The notes below the pieces were generated by a model. That model did not search any database and was not told the origin of the DNA. It saw only the letters and a program-made list of their open reading frames with translations. From contig JAFZVV010000009.1 of the NCBI GenBank assembly GCA_017617615.1, positions 62,001-126,000 on the forward strand: a stretch of 64,000 nt of DNA, read 5' to 3'. Both the position numbers and the translations under genes were made by a program. Below are positions 54,809-62,356 of the stretch, piece after piece. Every line of letters starts with the position of its first letter. The stretch's first letter is position 1. The DNA is from Prevotella sp. GTDB lineage: Bacteria; Bacteroidota; Bacteroidia; Bacteroidales; Bacteroidaceae.

Positions 54809-55942
54809 TCAGATGGCATCGATGACCGCGCAGATGTCGGCGAAGATACGGTCGAGTGCGCCGAGCCCGTTGATAGGCTTGCGCAATCCCTCCTTCTCAT
54901 ACCAGTCGATGAGCGGTGAGGTCTGGCTGTGATACACATCGAGGCGTTTCTTGATGGTCTCCTCGTTGTCGTCGCTCCGTCCGCTCTCGAGTCCCCTCTT
55001 CACCAATCGTGTCATGAGTTCCTCCTCGGGCACGTCGAGTTCTATCATCGCAGCCACCTCATGTCCACGTTCGGCGAGCATCTTCTTCAGCGCCTCTGCC
55101 TGTGGCACCGTACGGGGGAAGCCATCGAAGATGACACCCTGGTGGTCGCTGCCATAACTGTCGTATACCTTTGCCAGCATGTCGATGATGAGGCTGTCGG
55201 GCACCAGTTTTCCCTCGTCGATATACTGTCGTGCCGTCTGTCCGAGCGGTGTCCCGTTCTTCATCTCGCTGCGCAGCACGTCGCCAGTAGAAATATGGTT
55301 AAGTCCATACTTCTCGATGATGAGGTCGCTCTGTGTTCCTTTTCCCGAACCCGGAGCACCGAAAATCACGATATTCTTCATCTTGTTTGTATTTGTAGTT
55401 GTTTCTTCTGGGATAAGCGTATAGATGTCTTTCAGGCCACGTCCCTGCTGGTCGTAGTCGAGTCCATAGCCCAGGACAAAATCATTGGGGATGGAGAAGG
55501 CCACATAATCCACATTGATGTCTTCTTTCAGCCGGTCGGGTTTCATGAGCAAGGCACAGACATGCACCGACTCGGGGTTGCGTGTTCCCAGCGATTCCAT
55601 CATCTGCTTGATGGTGAGTCCCGACTCCACGATATCCTCGACGATGATGATGGTGCGGCCAGCCAGGTTCTCATTGATGCCAATCACCTCCTTCACTTTT
55701 CCTGTAGAGGTAGTGCCCTGATAGGAAGCCAATTTCACGAATGAAATCTCACAAGGGATAGTGAGTTCACGCATGAGGTCGGCAGCAAAGATGAAAGCCC
55801 CGTTGAGTACCGCCAAGAACAGTGGGTTTTTCCCCTCCATGTCTTTGTTGAGTTGGTCGGCCACGGCCTTTATTCTCTGCTTGATCACTTCTTCGGGGAT
55901 AGACACCTCGAAGGTTTTGTCTTTGATAGTTACTGTTTTCAT
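54809..55942 (-). CDS. hpt-adk: Fused hypoxanthine phosphoribosyltransferase - adenylate kinase
   Basis: One open frame of 377 residues joins two enzymes. Residues 1-180 are a hypoxanthine PRTase (LAVLNGAFIFAADLMREL, SYQGTTSTGKVKEV, PRPP loop IIIVEDIVESGLTI, FVLGYGLDYDQQGR). Residues 188-377 are a short-LID adenylate kinase (P-loop GAPGSGKGTQ, HISTGDVLRSEM, GVIFDGFPRT, KRGLESGRSDDNEETIKKRL). The linker is only about ETTTNTNK. An in-frame ATG (55381) would make a 190-residue stand-alone Adk, so internal initiation is possible. Separate hpt and adk genes before obgE are the arrangement I would expect. The promoter lies inside repeat copy B. Confidence 0.92.
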   Translation of the reverse strand: MKTVTIKDKTFEVSIPEEVIKQRIKAVADQLNKDMEGKNPLFLAVLNGAFIFAADLMRELTIPCEISFVKLASYQGTTSTGKVKEVIGINENLAGRTIIIVEDIVESGLTIKQMMESLGTRNPESVHVCALLMKPDRLKEDINVDYVAFSIPNDFVLGYGLDYDQQGRGLKDIYTLIPEETTTNTNKMKNIVIFGAPGSGKGTQSDLIIEKYGLNHISTGDVLRSEMKNGTPLGQTARQYIDEGKLVPDSLIIDMLAKVYDSYGSDHQGVIFDGFPRTVPQAEALKKMLAERGHEVAAMIELDVPEEELMTRLVKRGLESGRSDDNEETIKKRLDVYHSQTSPLIDWYEKEGLRKPINGLGALDRIFADICAVIDAI

Positions 55943-55963
55943 AGTCTTTGCTGTTTCTTTGCA

Positions 55964-56115
55964 GCAAAGTTACGAAAAGTCGAGAGAAAAGCCAAATTTT
56001 GGAACAGCGAATGCAAAGATATGCTTGCATATTCTTTGCTGAGTCGTGACAAAATTCAACCGAAGGTTAAATTTATTTGTGCATTTCCGAGACGGAGTAA
56101 CTTCGGCGAAGCCAG
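55964..56115 (-). repeat. Promoter-carrying intergenic repeat, copy B (facing hpt-adk)
   Basis: On the minus strand this copy matches repeat copy A. Bases 55987-56089 correspond to 16461-16563 with about 4 mismatches in 103 by eye. It contains the same inverted repeat (56013-56039) and ends in a promoter toward hpt-adk: TTTG (55996-55993), a 20-nt spacer, TAACTTTG (55972-55965). The last 25 bp differ from copy A, but the promoter elements and spacing are kept. Confidence 0.82.
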
Positions 56116-56204
56116 AGTTACTATTATGTGAACAAAAAGGATATTTATCCGCATTTTTTCTTGTCCAAATGAAAGGAACAGCATTGTGAAACGATATAGT
56201 TGGT

Positions 56205-56275
56205 ATAGACGTTCGGAAAAGAAACAAAAACTTTGAGTTTTGCTTTGCTTTTCGCTCACTTAATCGTAATTTTGT
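56205..56275 (+). repeat. Promoter-carrying intergenic repeat, copy C (facing nnr)
   Basis: A shorter unit on the plus strand shares TTCGGAAAAG, an AACAAAAACTTTG run, and the end TTTTCGCTCACTTAATCGTA with copy A. It contains TTTG (56244-56247), a 19-nt spacer and TAATTTTG (56267-56274). It lies back-to-back with copy B, so the two divergent genes each receive a repeat-borne promoter. Confidence 0.75.
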
Positions 56276-56282
56276 CACCCAT

Positions 56283-57803
56283 ATGAAAATATTCACAAGC
56301 ACACAGATCAAAGAGCTCGACCAATACACCATCGAGCATGAGCCCATCAAGTCGATTGACCTGATGGAGCGTTCCGCCAAAGCCATTACCCTCGCCATCA
56401 TGAAGGAATGGCCTTCAAGCACCCCGATAGTGGTGTTCGCCGGTCCTGGCAACAATGGTGGCGATGCCCTGGCCGTGTCGCGGATGCTGGCCAACAAGGG
56501 TTACGTCATCAGCGTCTACCTTTTCAACATCAACAACCATCTTTCCGATGACTGTGCCATCAACCGCGACCGTTGCGCAGATACCAAGGGCATCAAGAAC
56601 TTCGTAGAGGTGACCCATGAGTTCGACCCTCCTCGTCTGAACAGCGACACCCTGGTGGTAGACGGACTCTTCGGCACAGGTCTGAACAAGCCCCTGGAGA
56701 AAGGCTTCGCATCGTTGGTGAAATATATCAACCAGTCGCCATGCAAGGTGGTGAGCATCGACCTTCCCTCTGGCCTGATGTCGGAGAGCAACACCTACAA
56801 CGACCACGCCCATATCATCCACGCCGACCTTACCCTTACCATCGGCGTGAAAAAACTTGCGCTGTTCTTTGCCGACAACCAGCAGTATATCGGCCGCCTA
56901 AAGGTGTTGGACATCAACCTCTCCGAGGAGTACATGACGAGAACCAACACGATGTACACGATGCAGGAGACCGACGATGTGCGTGCGTTGGTTGTTCCCC
57001 GCAACGACTTCGCCCATAAAGGCCTGATGGGGCATGCCCTCATCATTGCCGGCAGTTATGGCATGGCGGGTGCCGCCATTCTCGCCTCCCGTGCCTGTCT
57101 GCGCTCTGGCACCGGCAAACTCACCCTCTTTACCCCGAAGCGCAACGTCGACATCCTACAGGTCAGTGTTCCAGAGGCCGTAGTACAAATAGACCACGAA
57201 GACAACTATTTCTCTGATGCCGTCAGTGCCGATGAGTTCGACGCCCTCGGTATCGGTCCTGGCCTAGGACAGCTTGAGGAGACCGCCATAGCCCTTATCG
57301 CCCAGTTGCGTCGAACGCAATGTCCCGCCGTGGTGGATGCCGATGCCCTAAACATCCTGTCGAACCACCGCGCATGGATACAGCAGTTGCCCAAAGGCCT
57401 TATCCTCACCCCACACCCCAAGGAGTTCGACCGCCTGAATGGCACCCGCTGCGGTGACGATTGCGAGCGTCTGCAGAAAGCCGTGGAATTGGCCATCAAG
57501 TTGCAGGCCTACATCATACTCAAGGGACATTTCTCAGCCCTCTGCATGCCCGACGGTAAGGTGGTGTTCAACTCCACCGGCAACTCCGGCATGGCCACTG
57601 CCGGCAGCGGCGACGTGCTCACAGGCATCATCACCGGTCTGCTTGCCCGTGGCTATCATCAGGCTGAGGCCTGCCAGATAGGCATGTTCGTGCATGGCAT
57701 GGCCGGCGACATGGCTGCTGAGGCCAAAGGCAAGGAGAGTCTGGTTGCCAGCGACATCATCGACTATCTGCCCCAGGCATTCAAGTTCATCATGGAAGAT
57801 TAA
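56283..57803 (+). CDS. nnr: Bifunctional NAD(P)H-hydrate epimerase / ADP-dependent dehydratase
   Basis: The 506-residue protein joins the YjeF-N epimerase (MKIFTSTQIKELDQYTIEHEPIKSIDLMERSA, VFAGPGNNGGDALAVSRML, DGLFGTGLNKPLE, DLPSGL) and the carbohydrate-kinase-like dehydratase (AHKGLMGHALIIAGSYGMAGAA, GIGPGLG, ILTPHPKEFDRL, GNSGMATAGSGDVLTGIITGLLA). It repairs hydrated NADH and NADPH. The ATG lies only 8 nt after the -7 box of repeat copy C, so the mRNA is probably leaderless or nearly so. The N-terminus is the canonical family start, which argues against a later initiation codon. Confidence 0.95.
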   Translation: MKIFTSTQIKELDQYTIEHEPIKSIDLMERSAKAITLAIMKEWPSSTPIVVFAGPGNNGGDALAVSRMLANKGYVISVYLFNINNHLSDDCAINRDRCADTKGIKNFVEVTHEFDPPRLNSDTLVVDGLFGTGLNKPLEKGFASLVKYINQSPCKVVSIDLPSGLMSESNTYNDHAHIIHADLTLTIGVKKLALFFADNQQYIGRLKVLDINLSEEYMTRTNTMYTMQETDDVRALVVPRNDFAHKGLMGHALIIAGSYGMAGAAILASRACLRSGTGKLTLFTPKRNVDILQVSVPEAVVQIDHEDNYFSDAVSADEFDALGIGPGLGQLEETAIALIAQLRRTQCPAVVDADALNILSNHRAWIQQLPKGLILTPHPKEFDRLNGTRCGDDCERLQKAVELAIKLQAYIILKGHFSALCMPDGKVVFNSTGNSGMATAGSGDVLTGIITGLLARGYHQAEACQIGMFVHGMAGDMAAEAKGKESLVASDIIDYLPQAFKFIMED

Positions 57804-57839
57804 AGATTGAAGATTGAAAATTGAAGATTATAAATCGAC

Positions 57840-57871
57840 AAAGGAGCCGAACGGAATGTTTCGGCTCCTTT
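57840..57871. terminator. Bidirectional terminator between nnr and the esterase
   Basis: AAAGGAGCCGA (57840-57850) pairs with TCGGCTCCTTT (57861-57871) across a 10-nt loop, between two convergent genes. Confidence 0.85.
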
Positions 57872-57891
57872 GTCGTATATATACATCATAC

Positions 57892-58995
57892 TTACCGGGT
57901 GATGTCGACCGAGGCAGAAGCACCGTTCTGCCCATAGAACACGATGACGAGGTGTTTCTCCTCCGGGAAGAGGGTTGCATCGAGGTCGACTTCCTTCTCT
58001 CCGTTTTTCGCTATCGTCTTGAGCACGTTGCCAGAGAAACTCACATACTCTATCTTGCTCAGTGGTGCATCAGCCACGGCATGCAGCACATCATTTTCCA
58101 CAAGCGAGGCATTCACGTTGAGCGTGGGTCGTAAGGGAGAAGGCTGCGCCTGCTCGCCATACCCGTCGGATATTTCGAAGCCCATGGCCTGCAACATCTT
58201 GATGGCATAGCGTGTGCCGAGCGTGCGGTACCCACGGGTGGTGAAATGCAGGTGGTCGGGTCCTGCCTCACATCCCTTCGACGAAGCCACATAAGAGTTG
58301 GGCAGCACACTGGGCAAGCGGTTGATGGTGGGATTGGCATGCGCGCAGATGCCATTCTGGTCGGCATTCACTGCCTCACCTGCGATGAGCGGCACCTTCT
58401 TCGGGTCGAGGTTCAGGTCGCTGATGATGTCGCCATAGATTTTCTTCACTTTCTCCAGCCATCGGTCGTTATAGGCATCGGTCTCGCCTTGATGCAGCAA
58501 TATTCCGCGGATGACACCATCTTTCTGTGCCTTGCGTGCCAGTTCGATGAGACAACCATAAGGATTCCCCCCATAGGCGGCAATCTCATCTTTCAGCCAG
58601 TCGGGCTGGATGGTGTCGGTATAGGCCTTGTAGCCGTCTTTGTCGAAGAGGTCGATGGCACAGCCGTCCACCGCCACATGTATCACGCCTATCCTTACCT
58701 TGTCGTTGAAGTTACGTCGCATGACACGTCCGAAGAAGTCGACGAGCGACATCCCCGTATTGTTCCTGCAGAGCGGTGGGTTTGCCACGCGCCACTCCCC
58801 CTTTTTCCTGTCAGGCCCGTCGACTGCCGAGAGGCTGAGGAAGTTGTTGTCGTCGATATAGTCGGCAGGTGAAATCTTTCCCTGTCCCACCATGTTCGAC
58901 TGTCCGATGCAGAGGAAGATGTAGAAGAAGGGGTCTTGAGCCATCATTGTCAGCGGCAATACTGCCATCATTAAAGTGATTAGGTATTTTCTCAT
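57892..58995 (-). CDS. Secreted sialate O-acetylesterase-like (SASA) carbohydrate esterase
   Basis: The 367-residue protein has signal peptide MRKYLITLMMAVLPLTMMAQ. The SASA-family esterase domain has block I IGQSNMVGQG with the nucleophile Ser, GILLHQGETDA with the oxyanion region, and GPDHLHFTTRGYRTLG with the catalytic Asp/His. A short beta domain (about 285-367) follows. Such enzymes remove acetyl groups from sialic acid or xylan outside the cytoplasm. It stands alone without glycoside hydrolases nearby. It lies 74 nt after fba, separated by a hairpin, so it may be read through from fba. Confidence 0.88.
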   Translation of the reverse strand: MRKYLITLMMAVLPLTMMAQDPFFYIFLCIGQSNMVGQGKISPADYIDDNNFLSLSAVDGPDRKKGEWRVANPPLCRNNTGMSLVDFFGRVMRRNFNDKVRIGVIHVAVDGCAIDLFDKDGYKAYTDTIQPDWLKDEIAAYGGNPYGCLIELARKAQKDGVIRGILLHQGETDAYNDRWLEKVKKIYGDIISDLNLDPKKVPLIAGEAVNADQNGICAHANPTINRLPSVLPNSYVASSKGCEAGPDHLHFTTRGYRTLGTRYAIKMLQAMGFEISDGYGEQAQPSPLRPTLNVNASLVENDVLHAVADAPLSKIEYVSFSGNVLKTIAKNGEKEVDLDATLFPEEKHLVIVFYGQNGASASVDITR

Positions 58996-59011
58996 ATATG
59001 CTCCTTTACCA

Positions 59012-59045
59012 ACGACGGGAGGCCTCGGAGGAGGTCTCCCGTCGT
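59012..59045 (-). terminator. Hairpin after fba
   Basis: ACGACGGGAGGCCTC (59012-59026) pairs with GAGGTCTCCCGTCGT (59031-59045) around GGAG with one mismatch. On the minus strand no T run follows, so it may act as an attenuator or mRNA 3'-end stabiliser between fba and the esterase. Confidence 0.6.
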
Positions 59046-59069
59046 CAAGATATACATACAGTGATGTGA

Positions 59070-60080
59070 TTAGTCGAGTTGTGCGAGTTTGTTGTCGGAG
59101 CCAAGCACATCCTTGATCTTGTGCTTGTACATCTTCTCCATCTCGTCGCGAGCGGGACCGCAGAACTTACGTGGGTCGAACTCACCGGGTTTCTCTACGA
59201 GCACCTTGCGCACGGCAGCGGTGAAGGCGAGGCGTGAGTCGGAGTCGATATTGATCTTGCAGACAGCGCTCTTCGAAGCCTTGCTGAGCTGCTCCTCGGG
59301 AATACCCACAGCATCGGGCAGTTTGCCACCATACTCGTTGATGATGTCGACATACTCCTGTGGCACCGAGCTGGAGCCATGAAGCACGATGGGGAAGCCG
59401 GGGAGTTTCTCCATGATGGCATCGAGCACATCGAATGCCAATGGCGGAGGAACGAGCTTGCCGGTCTTCGGGTCGCGGGTGCACTGCTCTGGAGTGAACT
59501 TGTAGGCACCATGCGATGTGCCGATGGAGATAGCAAGCGAGTCGCATCCCGTGCGGGTGGCGAAGTCGATTACCTCTTCGGGCTTGGTATAATGGCTCTC
59601 GGCAGCCACCACGTCGTCTTCCACGCCAGCGAGCACGCCCAGTTCAGCCTCTACTGTGACATCATACTTGTGCGCGTATTCTACCACTTTCTTGGTGAGT
59701 GCGATATTCTCCTCGTAGGGAAGCGATGAGCCATCGATCATCACCGATGAGAAACCGAAGTCGACACAGCTCTTGCAGGTCTCGAAGCTGTCGCCATGGT
59801 CGAGGTGAAGAGCAATCTCAGGATGCTTGCATCCCAGTTCCTTGGCATATTCCACGGCACCCTGTGCCATGTACTGCAGCAGTGTCTGGTTGGCATAGTT
59901 GCGTGCGCCTTTCGACACCTGCAGGATGACGGGGCTCTTCAGGTCGGCCGAAGCCTTGATGATGGCCTGAAGCTGCTCCATGTTGTTGAAGTTGAAAGCG
60001 GGGATGGCATAACCGCCATTGATGGCACGAGCGAACATATCCTTCGTGTTCACAAGGCCCAAAGATTTGTAATCTACCAT
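59070..60080 (-). CDS. fba: Class II fructose-1,6-bisphosphate aldolase
   Basis: The 336-residue enzyme has class II motifs: GGYAIPAFNFNNMEQLQAI, ALHLDHGDSFETCKSCVDFGFSSVMIDGSSLPYEEN with the catalytic Asp and a zinc His, VEAELGVLAGVEDDV, LAISIGTSHGAYKF and IVLHGSSSVPQEYVDIIN. It splits fructose-1,6-bisphosphate in glycolysis. It has its own promoter at 60128-60159. Confidence 0.96.
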   Translation of the reverse strand: MVDYKSLGLVNTKDMFARAINGGYAIPAFNFNNMEQLQAIIKASADLKSPVILQVSKGARNYANQTLLQYMAQGAVEYAKELGCKHPEIALHLDHGDSFETCKSCVDFGFSSVMIDGSSLPYEENIALTKKVVEYAHKYDVTVEAELGVLAGVEDDVVAAESHYTKPEEVIDFATRTGCDSLAISIGTSHGAYKFTPEQCTRDPKTGKLVPPPLAFDVLDAIMEKLPGFPIVLHGSSSVPQEYVDIINEYGGKLPDAVGIPEEQLSKASKSAVCKINIDSDSRLAFTAAVRKVLVEKPGEFDPRKFCGPARDEMEKMYKHKIKDVLGSDNKLAQLD

Positions 60081-60127
60081 AATTTGACTATAGATTTAAA
60101 AAATATAATACTTGTATTTTTGTGATT

Positions 60128-60159
60128 GCAAAATTAGCATTTTAAATTGTCAAATCAAA
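60128..60159 (-). promoter_or_regulatory. fba promoter
   Basis: On the minus strand TTTG (60159-60156), a 19-nt spacer and TAATTTTG (60136-60129) match the consensus exactly. The leader to the ATG at 60080 is about 45 nt. Confidence 0.8.
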
Positions 60160-60270
60160 GATTTCGAGTGCTTTTTTTCCGCCACGAGAACCGTTTGAAG
60201 CCTTATCTTCGTGCCGTTCACGAAGATGTCTGGAGTTTTGCAAGATGCAGATAGCAAACGGCATTGCCAC

Positions 60271-60291
60271 AGTGCCAGAGGGCTTGGCACT
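60271..60291 (-). terminator. Hairpin after the rhodanese-MBL gene
   Basis: AGTGCCA (60271-60277) pairs with TGGCACT (60285-60291) with a 7-nt loop, directly after the minus-strand stop. No T run follows, so it is a modest candidate. Confidence 0.45.
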
Positions 60292-60298
60292 CTCGGTT

Positions 60299-61354
60299 CT
60301 ATTCGTAGTGCCGTATTCTCACGTCGATGCCATCGGCTTGCAGTTCCGTGGGCACACTACTCAGGTCGGTATCGCCGAAGTGGTAGGGGAAGAGCACCTT
60401 GGGCCTTACCACGCGTGCCGCCTTCACCAACTGTCCGGCAGTCATGGTGAACGGCTGGTTGCAGGGCAGGAAGGCGATGTCGATGTCGTTGATGGCAGCC
60501 ATCTCCTCGATGTCTTCCGTATCGCCTGCGACATACACACGCAGTCCGTCGATGGTGATGACATAACCATTGTCGCGCCCTTTGGGGTGGAACTGGAGAT
60601 GTCCCTCGGTGTAGTTGTATGCCGGTACGGCCTCTACCTTGAAGTGGTCTGCCACATCGCACTGGTCGCCATTGGTCATCACGGTGCCATAGCCCAGTAT
60701 GTCGGCACACCGCTGGTTGGTGATGACCTGCGTGTTGTCGGTAGAGAGCATCTTGATGGCATCCTTGTCGAAATGGTCGGCATGCTCATGGGTGACTAAA
60801 ATATAGTCGGCCTGGGGATACACGGAATAGTCGACCTTCCGTTCGCGGAGTTGCCGTACGGGGTCTATCTCTATCTCCATACCGTCGTAGCAGATTCTGA
60901 TGCTCGCATGTATCAGCGCGCTGAAGGTGACGGTCTTTCCACCGGGAGTCATGAAGGCATCCACCTCGACATTGCTCAACGGCATGCCGGCTTCCTTCCA
61001 TGCCAGGATTCCTCCCTTCAGGTTCACGGCCTTATAGCCCCGTGCCGTCATCATGTCGGCAGCGTTGGCCGATCGTCTGCCACTCCTGCAATACACTGCG
61101 ATGGTCTTGCCCTTGTCGAGCAGTTTCTCCACTTGTGTCATGAACCCGTCTTCCTTCACGTCGATATTCACGGCCCCCGGGATATGCCCCTCGGCATATT
61201 CGCTTGGAGTGCGCACGTCGACGAGCAATACGTCCTTGCCTTTCAACAACTCCGCGAATGACTGGGCATCCACGTTCCCGTAATTGGCATTTACACAGGC
61301 CGAGAAGGCATTCAGCCCCAGCAGCCCCACAATGAATGTGAATAGTTTTCTCAT
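60299..61354 (-). CDS. Lipoprotein fusing rhodanese and metallo-beta-lactamase-fold domains
   Basis: The 351-residue protein has a lipoprotein signal ending FSAC (Cys20). A rhodanese domain (about 28-125; LLVDVRTPSEYAEGHIPGAVNI) has active-site loop CRSGRRS with Cys89. A metallo-beta-lactamase-fold domain (about 135-351) has the zinc motif HEHADH (His189, His191, Asp193, His194), followed by VYVAGDTED and LFPYHFGDTD, resembling UlaG-type hydrolases. The lipid anchor puts both outside the cytoplasm. Sulfur transfer coupled to a metal-dependent hydrolase or persulfide chemistry is possible, but the substrate is unknown. Confidence 0.88.
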   Translation of the reverse strand: MRKLFTFIVGLLGLNAFSACVNANYGNVDAQSFAELLKGKDVLLVDVRTPSEYAEGHIPGAVNIDVKEDGFMTQVEKLLDKGKTIAVYCRSGRRSANAADMMTARGYKAVNLKGGILAWKEAGMPLSNVEVDAFMTPGGKTVTFSALIHASIRICYDGMEIEIDPVRQLRERKVDYSVYPQADYILVTHEHADHFDKDAIKMLSTDNTQVITNQRCADILGYGTVMTNGDQCDVADHFKVEAVPAYNYTEGHLQFHPKGRDNGYVITIDGLRVYVAGDTEDIEEMAAINDIDIAFLPCNQPFTMTAGQLVKAARVVRPKVLFPYHFGDTDLSSVPTELQADGIDVRIRHYE

Positions 61355-61385
61355 GTTCTCCTATGTTTTTTTAGTATGACCAAAC

Positions 61386-61413
61386 GATATGGGCATCGTG
61401 TGATGCCCATATC
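61386..61413 (-). terminator. Hairpin after the aquaporin gene
   Basis: GATATGGGCATC (61386-61397) pairs perfectly with GATGCCCATATC (61402-61413) around GTGT. On the minus strand the stem is followed by GTTTGG, a weak U tract. Confidence 0.7.
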
Positions 61414-61433
61414 ATTGTAAACCGTAAAAAGCA

Positions 61434-62117
61434 CTAATCATGGTCTTCGTTGGCGATGGCCCGCCAAACCAATGCAGCGATAGCCCCTCCCACGAATGGT
61501 CCGATGATGAACACCCAGAGGTCGGAGAGCGCCTTTCCCCCTTCGAAGATGGCTGGTCCGATAGACCTGGCGGGGTTGACAGAAGCGCCCGTGAACTTGA
61601 TTCCCACCAGATAGACGACGATGAGCGCGACACCGATGGCTATGCCGGCAAAGTTGTTGGTGGCGCCATTGGTCTTCGACGTGGCAGCCAGTGCCACGAA
61701 CACGAACACTGCAGTGAGCAATACCTCCACAATCAATCCGTTGGTCACCCCGAAATGACAGACATTGGCACCGGTAAGGGTACTTGAGGCAAGCGGGTCG
61801 CCCACTACCGTTGAAGTGACACATGTCAGTGCTGCGGCACCGAGTATGGCACCGATGGCTTGCGATATCATATACATGCCACCTTCTTTCACACCTATGC
61901 GTCCGCAGAAGAACATGCCCAGAGTGACGGCAGGATTGATGTGGCATCCCGAGAGACCGCCTATGGCATAAGCCACAGCCACTAGCGAAAGGCCAAAGGC
62001 CAGTGCCGTTCCCAGCACCGAGGCGGTGTCGGACCCACAGCTGAGTGCAACAGCCGCGCCACATCCGATAAAAGTGAGCACAAACGTACCTATCAATTCT
62101 GCTAAATACTTTTTCAT
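61434..62117 (-). CDS. aqpZ: Aquaporin (MIP family, AqpZ-like)
   Basis: The 227-residue inner membrane protein has six hydrophobic helices and the two pore motifs GCHINPAVTLG and GASVNPARSIGPAIF. The first helix (YLAELIGTFVLTFIGCGAAVAL) and the Arg after the second NPA are typical of water-selective AqpZ. Glycerol transport is less likely, because GlpF types have an Asp after the second NPA (NPARD). Two inverted repeats upstream suggest dedicated regulation. Confidence 0.94.
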   Translation of the reverse strand: MKKYLAELIGTFVLTFIGCGAAVALSCGSDTASVLGTALAFGLSLVAVAYAIGGLSGCHINPAVTLGMFFCGRIGVKEGGMYMISQAIGAILGAAALTCVTSTVVGDPLASSTLTGANVCHFGVTNGLIVEVLLTAVFVFVALAATSKTNGATNNFAGIAIGVALIVVYLVGIKFTGASVNPARSIGPAIFEGGKALSDLWVFIIGPFVGGAIAALVWRAIANEDHD

Positions 62118-62181
62118 AAGCTCATATTTTGTTATTATTTCTTTCCGTAAGTCTATTTCGCGATTTCATGCAACAGGATTT

Positions 62182-62209
62182 CGTCATATAATTATATGAC
62201 GCAAAAATA
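62182..62209 (-). promoter_or_regulatory. aqpZ -7 box with overlapping 20-bp palindrome
   Basis: The minus strand has TATTTTTGC (62209-62201). Directly after it, covering the expected transcription start, is a perfect palindrome CGTCATATAATTATATGACG (62182-62201). No clear TTTG is at -33. This looks like an operator for a dimeric regulator, or an activator-dependent start. Confidence 0.55.
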
Positions 62210-62266
62210 ATAAAAAAATTTAATTCTTACAACATTTTTTTAAGAAAATTAAGGCATAAAATCATC

Positions 62267-62290
62267 GCATATAACTACACGGTTATATGC
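62267..62290. promoter_or_regulatory. Inverted repeat upstream of aqpZ
   Basis: GCATATAAC (62267-62275) and GTTATATGC (62282-62290) form a perfect 9-bp inverted repeat with a 6-nt spacer. It lies about 60 bp upstream of the -7 box. It is a candidate activator site for aqpZ or a site for the dockerin gene's 3' end. Confidence 0.4.
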
Positions 62291-62356
62291 TGCCCTCGCA
62301 CGTCCTAGTGGATTTACCAAATGACAAATCCCGGCAAACGATACGGCCGTTGACTC

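Noticed and set aside
57799..57828. Short direct repeats (AAGATTGAAGATTGAAAATTGAAGATT pattern) as a regulatory array
   Set aside because: The stretch is short, AT-rich and lies between a stop codon and a terminator. It is more likely simple-sequence DNA of no special function.
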